Below are positions 23,821-30,624 of a stretch of 64,000 bases of DNA, piece by piece (position 1 is the first letter of the stretch; each line of letters opens with the position of its first letter). This DNA is from Halorubellus litoreus (GTDB lineage: Archaea > Halobacteriota > Halobacteria > Halobacteriales > Natrialbaceae): NCBI RefSeq assembly GCF_037081675.1, contig NZ_JAZAQL010000001.1:868001-932000 (forward strand). Reading direction: 5' to 3'. The position numbers and the translations under genes were made by a program. The notes below the pieces were generated by a model. That model worked only from the letters and a program-made list of their open reading frames with translations. It was not told where the DNA came from and made no database searches.

Positions 23821-24837
23821 TCAACCGTCGCCGTACTCGGCCGAAAGCGCCTCGAACGCCGCCCAGGACGGGTCGACGTCCGGGTGCTCGAGGCGGTCGC
23901 CGTCCACGAAGACGCCGTCACCATCGCTGACGCGCCCGATCTCTGCGGCGGTCGCGCCCTCGTCGCGGAGCGCCGCGAGCGCGCCGTCGACGGCTTCCGG
24001 CGGGACGGCGGCGACGAGCGTCCCCGCGGACGTACACGCCCACGGGTCGACGTCGAGGTCGCGACACGCCGCCTCGACGCCGGGCATGAACGGGACGCGC
24101 TCCCGGTCGACGTCGATGCGGACGCCAGCGCCCGCCGCCACCTCGTTCAGCGCGCCAGCGAGCCCGCCCTCGGTCGCGTCGTGCATCGCGTGCACGTCCG
24201 TCGCCGCCGCCAATCGAAGCGCTTCGCGGACGCACGACGCGTCGTCGAGCCGCGACTGTGCGTCCGCAAGCGTCGCATCGTCGAGGTCGAACCCCTCCGG
24301 GTAGAGCGTCGTGAGGAGACCCGTCGCTTCGGCCGCCGGCCCGTTCGTCACGAGCACGCGGTCGCCCGGCCGAGCCCCGTCCGGTCGGACGACGTCCTCG
24401 TGCTCGCCGACCGCCATCGCGGTCGCAGCCCCCACCCACGGGAACGAACACCCCCCGTACCGCGCAGTATGCCCCGTGAGGACGCTCACGCCGAGGTCTC
24501 GGCACTCCGCGTCGACGGTCTCCCAGACCGCCGCGAACGCCTCGTCCGTCATCTCCGGCGGAAGCGAGAACGAGACCGCGAGATGACTCGGTGGGATACC
24601 CGAGACCGCGACGTCCGCGAGCACGATGGAGAGCGCGAACTCCGCGGCGCGCTCCCAGCCGAGCGCCGGCAGTATCGAAACGGGGTCCGTCGCTGCGACC
24701 AGCGCCGTCCCGTCGACGTCGAGCACGCCGAAATCCACGCCGTGTTTCGGGCCGAGTGCAACGTCGTCGCGCGAAGCACCGAGGTGATCGAGGACGTGCG
24801 CGTCGAGGAAATCGCGGTCGACCTTCCCGAGGTCCAT
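23821..24837 (-). CDS. AIR synthase-related (PurM/ThiL/HypE fold) protein
   Basis: A 338-residue ATP-binding protein of the PurM superfamily, which includes AIR synthase, thiamine-phosphate kinase ThiL, HypE and selenophosphate synthetase. Visible elements are VAATDPVSILPALGWERAA, ALSIVLADVAVSGIPPSHL, LTGHTARYGG, GDRVLVTNGPAAEATGLL and HDATEGGLAGALNEVA. It is the stand-alone haloarchaeal 'AIR synthase family' type rather than purine PurM. Its position 115 bp upstream of thiDN on the same strand makes a ThiL-like or other thiamine-linked role conceivable, but HypE-like candidates are equally open. Confidence 0.8.
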   Translation of the reverse strand: MDLGKVDRDFLDAHVLDHLGASRDDVALGPKHGVDFGVLDVDGTALVAATDPVSILPALGWERAAEFALSIVLADVAVSGIPPSHLAVSFSLPPEMTDEAFAAVWETVDAECRDLGVSVLTGHTARYGGCSFPWVGAATAMAVGEHEDVVRPDGARPGDRVLVTNGPAAEATGLLTTLYPEGFDLDDATLADAQSRLDDASCVREALRLAAATDVHAMHDATEGGLAGALNEVAAGAGVRIDVDRERVPFMPGVEAACRDLDVDPWACTSAGTLVAAVPPEAVDGALAALRDEGATAAEIGRVSDGDGVFVDGDRLEHPDVDPSWAAFEALSAEYGDG

Positions 24838-24975
24838 GCCCGTACTCGCGTCGGCGCCCCGATAGCCGTGGCGATTCCCACCCCCACGTCACTCGCCAGC
24901 GATTCCACCGCTTCACGGCCGCCTCTCGGCCCGTCAGGGGCAATACGTATCACGTCAGAAACCCTCTCTTCAGGA

Positions 24976-25647
24976 ATGAGCGTCATCGCAGAGTTCACCG
25001 CCGACGGCGACGACTTCGTCGTCGGCCGGGCGCTCGCCGTCTCGCACGGCTCGACAGTCGACCTGGAGTGCATCGTCCCGATCGACGACGGGCTGTTCCC
25101 GTACTGTCGCGTTCGCGGTGAAGCCGACCCCGCGGTGTTCGCCGAGACGCTCGCCGCGAACCCCGCGGTCGACGCCGTCGTGCTCGTCCCCGACGAGGAC
25201 GACGGCGACCTCTACCGCGTCACCTGGAGCGAGAACGCCGTCGACGACCTCCTCGAACTCCTCATCGAGCACGAGGGACAGGTGCTCGCCGCGAGCGCGC
25301 GCGACGGCCGCTGGCGGTTCCGCCTGCGGTTCCCGTCCACCGGGCTGCTCGCCGACTTCCAGCGAACGACCACCGACGCCGGCATCCCGCTCGAGGTCGG
25401 TCGCGTCTACACCGCCGCGGAATCGACGGACCCCGACTTCGGGTTGACGACCGCGCAGGTGGACGCGCTCGTCACCGCCGTCGAGACCGGGTACTTCCGC
25501 GTGCCACGCGGCATCTCGACCGCGGACCTCGGCGCGTTACTCGGTATCAGCGACCAGGCGGTATCCGAACGCATCCGCCGGGGCGTCGAAACCCTCGCGC
25601 GGAACGCGCTGAACGTCCCGGACGGCCAGCGAGACGGGAGTCGCTGA
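24976..25647 (+). CDS. Bat-like HTH-10 transcriptional regulator
   Basis: A 223-residue member of the haloarchaeal bacterioopsin-activator-like family. The N-terminal two thirds form the Bat-associated GAF-like/ligand domain (FPYCRVRGEADPAVFAETLAANPAV, LYRVTWSEN). The C-terminal HTH-10 region LTTAQVDALVTAVETGYF...ISTADLGALLGISDQAVSERIRRG (about 158-205) is diagnostic. Target genes and signal are unknown. Start ATG 24976 (MSVIAEFTADG) matches the family; an ATACGTAT box is about 33 nt upstream. The gene is divergent from the AIR-synthase gene, so control of that gene is possible. Confidence 0.88.
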   Translation: MSVIAEFTADGDDFVVGRALAVSHGSTVDLECIVPIDDGLFPYCRVRGEADPAVFAETLAANPAVDAVVLVPDEDDGDLYRVTWSENAVDDLLELLIEHEGQVLAASARDGRWRFRLRFPSTGLLADFQRTTTDAGIPLEVGRVYTAAESTDPDFGLTTAQVDALVTAVETGYFRVPRGISTADLGALLGISDQAVSERIRRGVETLARNALNVPDGQRDGSR

Positions 25648-25678
25648 GCACGCGCCGTCGTCGGGGTTCGTCCAGGAC

Positions 25679-26119
25679 TCAGTTCGCGGCCGCGAGCTCG
25701 TCGAACAGCGAAGCGACCCGCTCGGCGATCTCGTCGCGAATCGCGACCGCTTCCTGGCGCGTCGCGTCGTCCGGGTCGTCCAGTCCCCAGTCGCGGTTCT
25801 CGCCCGCCCACGACGCCGGACAGACGTCCTCGGCCGCACACCCCATCGTGACGACGTAGTCGCACGCCTGTATCTCGTCGAACGTCACCTCGCGCGGGGT
25901 GCGGTCCGCGAGGTCGATGCCGACGTCCGCCATGACGTCGACGACGACGTCGTGCACGTGCTCGGCGGGGTCCGTACCGCCAGTGACGATACTGACGTCG
26001 CCGTCGAGGTCGCGCTCGGCGAGTTCGCGCTCGGCGAACGCGGTCGCCATCTGACTTCGCCCCGCGTTCTGCACGCACACGAACCCGACAGTCGTCACCG
26101 CGTCGGCATCGTCAGTCAT
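25679..26119 (-). CDS. arsC: Arsenate reductase / low-molecular-weight phosphatase family
   Basis: A 146-residue protein of the thioredoxin-coupled ArsC type. The P-loop CVQNAGRS is at 15-22 with nucleophile Cys15 and Arg21. Two more cysteines, Cys94 and Cys100 in MGCAAEDVC, match the redox pair that resolves the arsenate-enzyme intermediate, and DWGLDDP holds the general-acid Asp. This favours arsenate reduction over a pure tyrosine phosphatase role. It overlaps the upstream arsR by 4 bp (ATGA), so both are made from one mRNA. No ArsB/Acr3 efflux gene is in the window. Confidence 0.88.
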   Translation of the reverse strand: MTDDADAVTTVGFVCVQNAGRSQMATAFAERELAERDLDGDVSIVTGGTDPAEHVHDVVVDVMADVGIDLADRTPREVTFDEIQACDYVVTMGCAAEDVCPASWAGENRDWGLDDPDDATRQEAVAIRDEIAERVASLFDELAAAN

Positions 26120-26511
26120 CGCACGCCCTCCGCGGTCGCGTCGAGCGCGTCGAGCAGCGCCGTCGCTCGCTCGGTCGTCTCGTAGTACCGCCATCGACCC
26201 TCCTTCCGCCGGTCGAGTAGTCCCGCCGTCGTCAGGTCACTGAGCGCGTGACTCACCGCACTCTCGCTCACCGACAGGAACGGCGCGAACTCGCAGACAC
26301 ACAACTCCTCGCCCGCCGCCTCGAGGATGCGGACGATGCGGTAGCGCGTATCGTCCGCGAGCGTCCGGAGCACGTCGAGGTCCCGCGCCCGCGACCGCTC
26401 GTCCGCCGTCGCCGCGAACCCCGACAGCTCGCGACGACGCGCCTCGACGTCCGACGGACAACACTCGTCGTCGGTCGCCGCCACGAACCGCTCCAGCCTG
26501 CTAGTAGACAT
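26116..26511 (-). CDS. arsR: ArsR-family metalloregulator
   Basis: A 131-residue winged-helix repressor. Recognition helix: SVSESAVSHALSDLTTAGLL; wing: DRRKEGRWRYYETT. The metal/As(III) site motif ELCVCEF is intact (Cys71 and Cys73), and an N-terminal Cys pair (CC at 17-18) could provide a third thiol. It probably represses itself and the overlapping arsC until arsenite or a soft metal binds. Start ATG 26511 is chosen because the family begins there and a dyad operator lies immediately upstream; the open frame further upstream is Trp/Cys-rich nonsense. Confidence 0.9.
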   Translation of the reverse strand: MSTSRLERFVAATDDECCPSDVEARRRELSGFAATADERSRARDLDVLRTLADDTRYRIVRILEAAGEELCVCEFAPFLSVSESAVSHALSDLTTAGLLDRRKEGRWRYYETTERATALLDALDATAEGVR

Positions 26512-26515
26512 ACTC

Positions 26516-26535
26516 GAACACTTGCACACTCGTTC
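26516..26535. promoter_or_regulatory. Candidate ArsR operator
   Basis: A dyad with outer arms GAAC and GTTC 12 nt apart (GAACACTTGCACACTCGTTC) lies 5-24 nt upstream of the arsR ATG. It is placed to block transcription start. Only the outer arms are symmetrical, so the assignment is tentative. Confidence 0.4.
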
Positions 26536-26677
26536 AATCAAGCTACCGGTTCGCCAACGACACCACCAACCCACCACCCTCCACCCCGAACGACACCACC
26601 GAGCCAGTGCCACGCAGACTCCCGCAACCCTCAAATCCCAACATCGCCTCCAGGACTCGAAGGAGGTGAAGCAACCA

Positions 26678-26773
26678 ATGACGTGTCTCCGATGCACCCA
26701 CCCCACAAACCACACGGGCGGGTCCACACACTGCACGCACTGCGGCTGGCGCGAATCCAGCGGCGCAGATTAA
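26678..26773 (+). CDS. 31-aa zinc-finger micro-protein
   Basis: A 31-codon ORF, MTCLRCTHPTNHTGGSTHC..., with two CxxC-type pairs (CLRC at 3-6 and CTHC near 19-22) plus several histidines, enough for one zinc knuckle. It is preceded by GGAGGTG (26662-26668), an excellent Shine-Dalgarno 9 nt before the ATG and rare in this mostly leaderless genome. A CTCAAATC box about 45 nt upstream would give a short leader including that SD. Haloarchaea are known to encode many one-domain zinc-finger micro-proteins. Function unknown; two T5 tracts just downstream could terminate it. Confidence 0.7.
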   Translation: MTCLRCTHPTNHTGGSTHCTHCGWRESSGAD

Positions 26774-27116
26774 GCAACCATCTTTTTACCGACCATCTTT
26801 TTACGTCGTCGGGTCGCCTGCGGCGACCGCTCCTCGTAAAAACATGGGTGAAAAACACCCGGGCCTCGCGACGCTCGGCCCGGTGAACCGGCGGCTTCGC
26901 CGCCGGACGCTTCTCCGACACCGCACCGCGACCGCAACACCGACCGCCACCGCAACAGCAGCAGCAGCGACCGCCACCGCAACAGCAGCAGCAGCGACCG
27001 CCACCGCAACAGCAGCAGCAGCGACCGCCACCGCCACCGCGACCGTGGAGGTTTACGTCTCGTGTAAACCTCATGGTCGGTGACGGTGGCCGTCACCGGG
27101 TCGGGCCAGCCGTCGG
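26774..27116. repeat. Gene-free region of hairpins and 27-bp tandem repeats
   Basis: No credible gene in 343 bp. Two 13-bp direct repeats with T5 tracts (26777-26789, 26792-26804) come first. Four consecutive perfect hairpins follow: GGTCGCC/GGCGACC (26812-26828), GGGTG/CACCC (26846-26860), CCGGGCC/GGCCCGG (26859-26883) and CCGGCGG/CCGCCGG (26888-26906). A 27-bp unit starting CGACCGCCACCGCAACAG repeats three times (26941-27021) with a partial fourth. Two more hairpins close it: a 9-bp GAGGTTTAC stem (27048-27072) and an 8-bp GGTGACGG stem (27079-27097). It resembles a non-autonomous mobile or regulatory repeat element, but no terminal structure was proven. Confidence 0.8.
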
Positions 27117-27575
27117 TCATTCCTCGGGGTCGACGACCTCGGTCGCGCCGTCGAGCGGCGTCCGGCGACCCGTCACGCTCTCCGCGTCGAACCGGTACAG
27201 CGCCGCGTCGAGGTCCTGCACGGTCTCGCCGAAGATACGCATCGGCCCGAACCGCTCGTTGATCGTCGTCGCCGACGCTTCTCCCTCACGGACCAGGTCG
27301 CCGCGGAGCAGCACGCTCCAGGACTCCGACTCGCCCGCACCGTACACCACCAGCGACGCGGACGTCGTCGCCTCCAGGAACTCGAGCTTCTCGCTGCCCT
27401 CGCGCTCCCCGAGCCGCACGAACACGTCATCCCCGTCGTAATGCACGTGCACCGGGACACCGTACGCCTCACCGCCATCCGCGAGCGACAACACCCCCGT
27501 CTCCGCTCGCGACAGATACTCGCCGACCTCCGCCTCGTCCATCCCGAGCGTATACACGTACTCGACGTTCCTCAT
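27117..27575 (-). CDS. Pyridoxamine 5'-phosphate oxidase-fold flavin-binding protein
   Basis: A 152-residue split-barrel protein of the PPOX-like class: MDEAEVGEYLSRAETGVLSLADGGEAYGVPVHVHYDGDDVFVRL is the typical opening strand-helix pattern. WSVLLRGDLVREGEASAT follows in mid-protein. Related haloarchaeal proteins bind FMN, F420 or haem; the ligand here is unknown. Start ATG 27575 (MRNVEYVYTLGMDE) is preferred; an ATG 33 nt inside would still give a complete fold. It is convergent with the repeat region and precedes the citrate synthase terminator on the same strand. Confidence 0.82.
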   Translation of the reverse strand: MRNVEYVYTLGMDEAEVGEYLSRAETGVLSLADGGEAYGVPVHVHYDGDDVFVRLGEREGSEKLEFLEATTSASLVVYGAGESESWSVLLRGDLVREGEASATTINERFGPMRIFGETVQDLDAALYRFDAESVTGRRTPLDGATEVVDPEE

Positions 27576-27734
27576 ACCGACCACTACGCCCGCCACGACC
27601 ATAGCACCACCCCACGAACCCACCCCGCGAGAACCACCACCAACAGCACCACTCCAGAACAGAACCAGCCCAAGAACACAGCACCGCTCGGCCAGAAACG
27701 GCGACCCCGCAATCAGAAACAGCGACACCTCGGC

Positions 27735-27794
27735 CAGAAACGGCCGCCTGGCGGCGGCCGTATGCTCGTGCAGTCAGTCAGTCAGTCAGTCAGT
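27735..27794 (-). terminator. Citrate synthase terminator cassette
   Basis: Directly after the citZ stop, read on the minus strand: six (TGAC)-type repeats (27771-27794) that put stop codons in every frame, a GCACGAGCATA spacer, a perfect 9-bp stem ACGGCCGCC/GGCGGCCGT with a 4-nt loop (27740-27761), then TTTCT. The same module occurs twice after the gene ending at 30486. Two further degenerate GTTTCTG tracts follow at about 21-nt spacing. Confidence 0.75.
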
Positions 27795-28930
27795 TACCGC
27801 TCGCCGAGCGCGACGAAGTCCTCGTGTTCGCTGCCGACGTAGCGGGCGCGCGGCCGGATGAGGCGGTTGTCCTCGTACTGTTCGAGGACGTGCGCGATCC
27901 AGCCGCCGACGCGACTCATCACGAAGATGGGCGTGTAGATGTCGATGGGGATACCCATCTGGTAGTACGTCGAACTCGAGTAGAAGTCGACGTTCGGCGC
28001 GAGGCCCTTCTCGTCCATGATGTACTCCTCGATGCTCGTCGAGTACTCGTACCACTTCAGGTCGCCCGCCGCCTCGCCGAGCTCCTTCGAGCGTTCGCCG
28101 AGGATCTTCGCGCGCGGGTCCTTCACGTTGTAGACGCGATGCCCGAACCCGGGGACGCGACGGCCTTCGTCGAGGAGGTGCTCGACCCACTCCACGGGCT
28201 CCATGTCCGTATCGTCGAGTTCGAGCAGCGCCTCCATGACGTCCTGGTTCGCGCCGCCGTGCAGGCTCCCGGAGAGCGCGCCGATGGCGCCCGGGATCGA
28301 CGAGTGGAGGTCCGCGAGCGTCGACGAGATGACCATCGACGTGAACGTCGACGCGTTCAGGCCGTGGTCGGCGTGGAGGACGAGCGCCATGTCGAACGTC
28401 TCCGCGAGCACGTCGTTGGGCTCCTCGCCGTTCAGCATGTAGAGGAAGTTCGCGGCGTGAGACAGGTCCTCGCGCGGCTCCACGATCTCTTCGCCGTTCC
28501 GCACGCGGTCGTACGCCGCGAGAATCGTCGGGATCTTCGCGGTGATGCGGCGGCCCTTCCGGAGGTTCGCCTCCCGGTCCGTCGGGTCCGCGGCCGCGTC
28601 CGGGTCGTACGCGGAGAGCTGCGAGACGCCTGTGCGAAGGGCCGCCATCGGCTCCTCGTCCTGCTCGGCGAGCTCGCGGACGGTGTCGATGACGCCGTCG
28701 TCCACGTGGCGCTCCGCCGCCATCGTGTCGCGGAACTCGTCGTACTGCTCCCGATTCGGGAGCTCCCCGTGCCAGAGGAGGTAGAGGACTTCCTCGTAGC
28801 TGGCGCCGCGAGCGAGGTCCTCGATCTCGTACCCGCGGTAGATGAGTCGCCCTTCGTCGCCGTCGATGAAGCTCAGCGCCGATTCAGCGACCAGGACGCC
28901 CTCCAGCCCCTTCTTCAACTCGTCAGACAT
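27794..28930 (-). CDS. citZ: Citrate synthase
   Basis: Condenses acetyl-CoA with oxaloacetate to citrate, the first step of the TCA cycle. The 378-residue length is that of archaeal type II dimeric citrate synthases. Catalytic residues are His224 (SLHGGAN), His264 (GFGHRVY) and Asp315 (NVDFYS); HADHGLNAS (186-194) is also conserved. CCCTTTTCGG about 30 nt upstream of the ATG is the likely TATA box. A methylcitrate synthase cannot be excluded on sequence alone, but no methylcitrate genes are nearby. A strong terminator cassette follows. Confidence 0.95.
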   Translation of the reverse strand: MSDELKKGLEGVLVAESALSFIDGDEGRLIYRGYEIEDLARGASYEEVLYLLWHGELPNREQYDEFRDTMAAERHVDDGVIDTVRELAEQDEEPMAALRTGVSQLSAYDPDAAADPTDREANLRKGRRITAKIPTILAAYDRVRNGEEIVEPREDLSHAANFLYMLNGEEPNDVLAETFDMALVLHADHGLNASTFTSMVISSTLADLHSSIPGAIGALSGSLHGGANQDVMEALLELDDTDMEPVEWVEHLLDEGRRVPGFGHRVYNVKDPRAKILGERSKELGEAAGDLKWYEYSTSIEEYIMDEKGLAPNVDFYSSSTYYQMGIPIDIYTPIFVMSRVGGWIAHVLEQYEDNRLIRPRARYVGSEHEDFVALGER

Positions 28931-29130
28931 ACCGTGAACCTTGACGGGGGTGGCCGAAAAGGGTTGTCGTTCACGACGTAAGCCCCGCGAAGTCGGTTGT
29001 TCGGCGTTTCACTACGAATCCAGTTCTCGGTCGGTCGCCGCGGTCGTCGCAGCGAGAGCGCGGCGGCGGTGCCCGGTCGGCGTCGACGCGCGGGCGAACG
29101 CTTTTTTCGCGGCCCAGCGTTGGTCCGGGT

Positions 29131-30486
29131 ATGACGGGGAGCGTCGAGTACGAGCCGGTGAGCGTGAAGGCGGTGCTCGCGGAGATGAAGGACACCGCGG
29201 AGCTCATGATCGACCTGTCGTACTCGGCGGTCCTGTTCGGGAGTCCCGCGGTCGCCGAGGAGGTATTAGCGCTCGAGGACCGCATGGACGTCCTCCAGAT
29301 GCGAGCGCGGATGAGCCTCCTCGTGGCGGCGCGGAGCCCGGAGGACGCGGAGGCGCTCGCGCCGGTGCTCGCGGTCGTCGGCGCGACCGAGAAGATCAGC
29401 GACGCGGCGGGGGACATCGCGAAGGTCGTCCTGGAGGAGATCGGACTGCCGGACGCGCTCCGGTCGGTGCTCCCGGAGGCGGTGGAGACGGTGGCGCGCA
29501 CGGACCTCGTTTCGGAGTCGCGGTACGCGGGTCGCTCGCTCGCGGACGTGAACCTGGAGACCGAGACGGGCGTCCGCATCATCGCCATCCGGCGTGGTGG
29601 GGGGCGCGCGCACGAGAACGACGGCGCGTCGACCCCCCGGGACGACGAGTCAGGGGGTGCGTCCACGACGCGGGAGGCGGCGAAGCGCCCGGCGAGCCGC
29701 GGCGACTGGCTCCTGAATCCCGACCGCGATACCGTCCTCCAGGCGGGGGACGTGCTCGTGCTCCGTGGGCCGGACGAGCAGTTGGCGGCGGTCTCGGAGA
29801 CGGCGTCGGGCGAGCCCTACGAGCCGCCGGCGGACGTCGAGGCCGGTATCGACGACCTGGAGCGCGCGGTGGACGCGATCGTCCTGATGAAGAACGTGAG
29901 CGAGGTCGCGGTGGACCTGGCGTACGGCGCGGTCCTCTACGACAGCACGGCGCTCGCGGAGGAGGTCGCGGAGCTGGAGGCGGAGGTCGACGCGCTGGAG
30001 TCGCGGTTCGAGGCGTGGACGCTCCGCGCCGCCGCCCGCGTCGACGACCCGGTGTCGCTCCGCGGGCTCGTGCATCTCGCGGGGTCGACGGAGGTCATCA
30101 GTGACGCGGCTCTGGAGATCGCGGAGGGCGTGCTGCGCGGCCTCGGCACGCACCCGGTGGTCGCCGAGGCGGTGTTCGAGAGCGACGAGGTCGTCGTCCG
30201 CCTGGAGGTGGCGACGGGGAGCGAGCTCGCTGGGTCGACGCTCGGCGAGCACGAGGTGGCGACGGAGACCGGGATGCGCGTCGTCGCGGTCCGGCACACC
30301 GCCGCAGACGGCGACGGTGATGGCGACGGTAGCGACGACGGAGACGGTGACGGCGGCGAGTGGGAGCCGTCGCCGGGGCCGACGACGACGCTCCACGCCG
30401 GCGACGTGTTCGTCGCGAAGGGCACGCGAGCGGGCGCGGAGCGACTCGCGGCGCTCGCGGGCGACGATTCTCTGGACGTGGACTGA
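29131..30486 (+). CDS. PhoU-TrkA_C duplicated regulatory protein
   Basis: A 451-residue soluble protein built as two repeats of PhoU-like helices plus a TrkA_C domain. Repeat 1: VKAVLAEMKDTAELMIDLSYSAVLFGS, then RSLADVNLETETGVRIIAIRR and LQAGDVLVLRGPDEQL. Repeat 2: AIVLMKNVSEVAVDLAYGAVLYDS, then LGEHEVATETGMRVVAVRH and LHAGDVFVAKGT. Acidic, low-complexity loops interrupt both TrkA_C domains. TrkA_C domains often bind small ligands such as c-di-AMP and control K+ transport; this protein lacks a membrane part, so it must act on a partner channel. CGCTTTTTTCG lies about 27 nt upstream. Confidence 0.85.
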   Translation: MTGSVEYEPVSVKAVLAEMKDTAELMIDLSYSAVLFGSPAVAEEVLALEDRMDVLQMRARMSLLVAARSPEDAEALAPVLAVVGATEKISDAAGDIAKVVLEEIGLPDALRSVLPEAVETVARTDLVSESRYAGRSLADVNLETETGVRIIAIRRGGGRAHENDGASTPRDDESGGASTTREAAKRPASRGDWLLNPDRDTVLQAGDVLVLRGPDEQLAAVSETASGEPYEPPADVEAGIDDLERAVDAIVLMKNVSEVAVDLAYGAVLYDSTALAEEVAELEAEVDALESRFEAWTLRAAARVDDPVSLRGLVHLAGSTEVISDAALEIAEGVLRGLGTHPVVAEAVFESDEVVVRLEVATGSELAGSTLGEHEVATETGMRVVAVRHTAADGDGDGDGSDDGDGDGGEWEPSPGPTTTLHAGDVFVAKGTRAGAERLAALAGDDSLDVD

Positions 30487-30491
30487 CTGAC

Positions 30492-30536
30492 TGACTGACC
30501 GTTCGAGCGTACGGCCGCCCCCAGGCGGCCGTTTCT
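30492..30536 (+). terminator. (TGAC)n-hairpin terminator, first copy
   Basis: TGACTGACC, a GTTCGAGCGT spacer, a perfect 9-bp stem ACGGCCGCC/GGCGGCCGT (30511-30532, loop CCCA) and TTCTT. It begins just after the stop of the PhoU/TrkA_C gene, which itself ends inside further TGAC repeats. The same module is found after citZ on the other strand. Confidence 0.75.
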
Positions 30537-30547
30537 TGTCGATAGCT

Positions 30548-30592
30548 TGACTGACCGTTCGAGCGTACGGCCGCCCCCAGGCGGCCGTTTCT
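30548..30592 (+). terminator. (TGAC)n-hairpin terminator, second copy
   Basis: A 45-nt direct repeat of the preceding terminator (56-bp period), identical through TGACTGACC, spacer, 9-bp hairpin and TTTCT. It forms a tandem double terminator. Confidence 0.75.
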
Positions 30593-30624
30593 GTCTGCTG
30601 GGCCGCCGATCGGTGTTTCGGGTC

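Noticed and set aside
26941..27040. Possible CRISPR array
   Set aside because: The 27-bp units abut without unique spacers, so this is a simple tandem repeat; no cas genes nearby.
26844..27083. Small ORF MGEKHPGLATLGPVNRR followed by Ala/Thr repeats
   Set aside because: Most of it is the translation of hairpins and 27-bp repeats; no conserved domain pattern, so kept as a repeat region.
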